DNA of 64,000 nt from Henriciella sp. (lineage in GTDB: Bacteria > Pseudomonadota > Alphaproteobacteria > Caulobacterales > Hyphomonadaceae): positions 1 through 64,000 of the forward strand of contig JAJFFK010000007.1 of the NCBI GenBank assembly GCA_021776655.1, written 5' to 3'. Below are positions 63,455-64,000 of this stretch, in pieces. A program made the position numbers and the translations under genes. Within the stretch, counting starts at the first letter, position 1, and each line of letters opens with the position of its first letter. The notes under the pieces are model-generated. The model did no database searches. It was not told where the DNA came from and was given only the letters and a program-made list of their open reading frames with translations.

Positions 63455-64000
63455 TTCACCGCTCCGTTAATGTCTACGATCTCTGCGCCTTGGCTTGATT
63501 CCTTGATGATACCAAGCCGGCGGGCAACCTCGGCATAGGCCTCTGTCACCCCGCCAAGGTCACGCCGGAAGCGATCCTTGTCGAGTTTCTCGTTGGTTTC
63601 CAAATCCCACAGACGGCAGCTATCCGGGCTGATCTCATCGGCCAGGATCACCCGCTGCATATCGTTCTCGAAAAAGCGACCAAATTCCAGTTTGAAGTCG
63701 ATCAGACGAATGCCAACCGCTGCAAACAGCCCCGACATGAAATCATTCACCCGCAGCGCCATGGCGATCATCTCGTCCATCTCATGCGGCGCGGCCCAGT
63801 TAAACGCAGCGATATGTTCTTCGGACACCAGCGGATCGCCGAGCTCGTCTTTCTTGTAACAGAACTCGACAATCGCGCGCGGCAATTGCGTGCCCTCTTC
63901 GATGCCGAGCCGTTTCGACATCGTGCCAGCAGCGACATTGCGAACGATGACTTCAAGCGGAATAATCTCAACCTTCTTGATCAATTGCTCGCGCATATTC
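63451..64000 (-). CDS. purC: SAICAR synthetase PurC, 5' part outside the window
   Basis: The C-terminal 182 residues of phosphoribosylaminoimidazole-succinocarboxamide synthase, which joins CAIR and aspartate. [38 protein letters not shown] and [11 protein letters not shown] are family signatures. An ATG at 63996 is internal: PurC is normally about 240-260 residues, so the true start lies beyond the right edge. It leads the purC-purS pair. Confidence 0.95.
   Translation of the reverse strand, partial: NMREQLIKKVEIIPLEVIVRNVAAGTMSKRLGIEEGTQLPRAIVEFCYKKDELGDPLVSEEHIAAFNWAAPHEMDEMIAMALRVNDFMSGLFAAVGIRLIDFKLEFGRFFENDMQRVILADEISPDSCRLWDLETNEKLDKDRFRRDLGGVTEAYAEVARRLGIIKESSQGAEIVDINGAVK

Overview
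The window reads as a stretch of ordinary chromosome from an alphaproteobacterium. It carries a Caulobacter-like pho regulon order (phoR ... pstC-pstA-pstB-phoU-phoB), the alphaproteobacterial small families DUF3126 and TIGR02301, a PAS_5-like protein, a single-chain fused indolepyruvate ferredoxin oxidoreductase, many beta-oxidation-type genes and a TonB-dependent receptor. A marine member of the Maricaulales/Hyphomonadaceae neighbourhood is my best guess, from gene content only. I see no rRNA, tRNA, CRISPR array, prophage, integrase or transposase gene.

Layout. 1-7.5 kb: long-chain acyl-CoA synthetase (3' end cut by the window), fused indolepyruvate oxidoreductase with a divergent Lrp/AsnC regulator, and a thiolase. 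7.6-16 kb: an M13 metallopeptidase lipoprotein and a three-gene RND efflux operon (outer membrane factor, membrane fusion protein, RND pump). 16-23.5 kb: phosphate regulon, with an RluA-type pseudouridine synthase translationally coupled to phoR and a clear Pho box before pstC; no pstS is present. 23.5-33.5 kb: alanine dehydrogenase, serine dehydratase, amidase plus enoyl-CoA hydratase, a TetR regulator with two near-identical operators and a divergent small membrane protein, an MFS transporter, and a HAD/lipoprotein/PCD operon. 33.5-45 kb: thioredoxin-like protein, TonB receptor, PAS protein, gamma carbonic anhydrase, PhoH with a terminator-bearing leader, DUF3126, crotonase, a GYF-like protein whose second half looks Cas2/SinR-like, GMC oxidoreductase, double PilZ protein and CysE. 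45-54.4 kb: a tightly coupled yggT-DUF167-folD-HNH operon, methyltransferase-SDR pair, glycine-zipper protein, 2OG-Fe(II) oxygenase, a nucleoside hydrolase-ribokinase-GNAT operon and a nitronate monooxygenase-like protein. 54.4-64 kb: an Ala/Asp-repeat lipoprotein, VOC and SDR proteins, a tandem retropepsin-like protein, a D-2-hydroxyacid dehydrogenase, TIGR02301, TrmJ, isocitrate dehydrogenase, a TonB-C/TPR-like protein, PurS and the 3' part of PurC.

The genes are densely packed and mostly start with ATGA or TGATG overlaps inside operons. The most unusual non-coding structure is a set of palindromic repeats. Two long composite elements (about 0.4 kb each, with an inner palindrome nested inside inverted outer arms) share one architecture, two shorter elements form a second family, and two single palindromic units complete the set. 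All six lie between convergent genes. No known defence or mobile system is present. The best candidates for something undescribed are the composite repeats, the GYF/Cas2-like fusion, the phoH leader and the Arg/His-rich insertion in the glycine-zipper protein.
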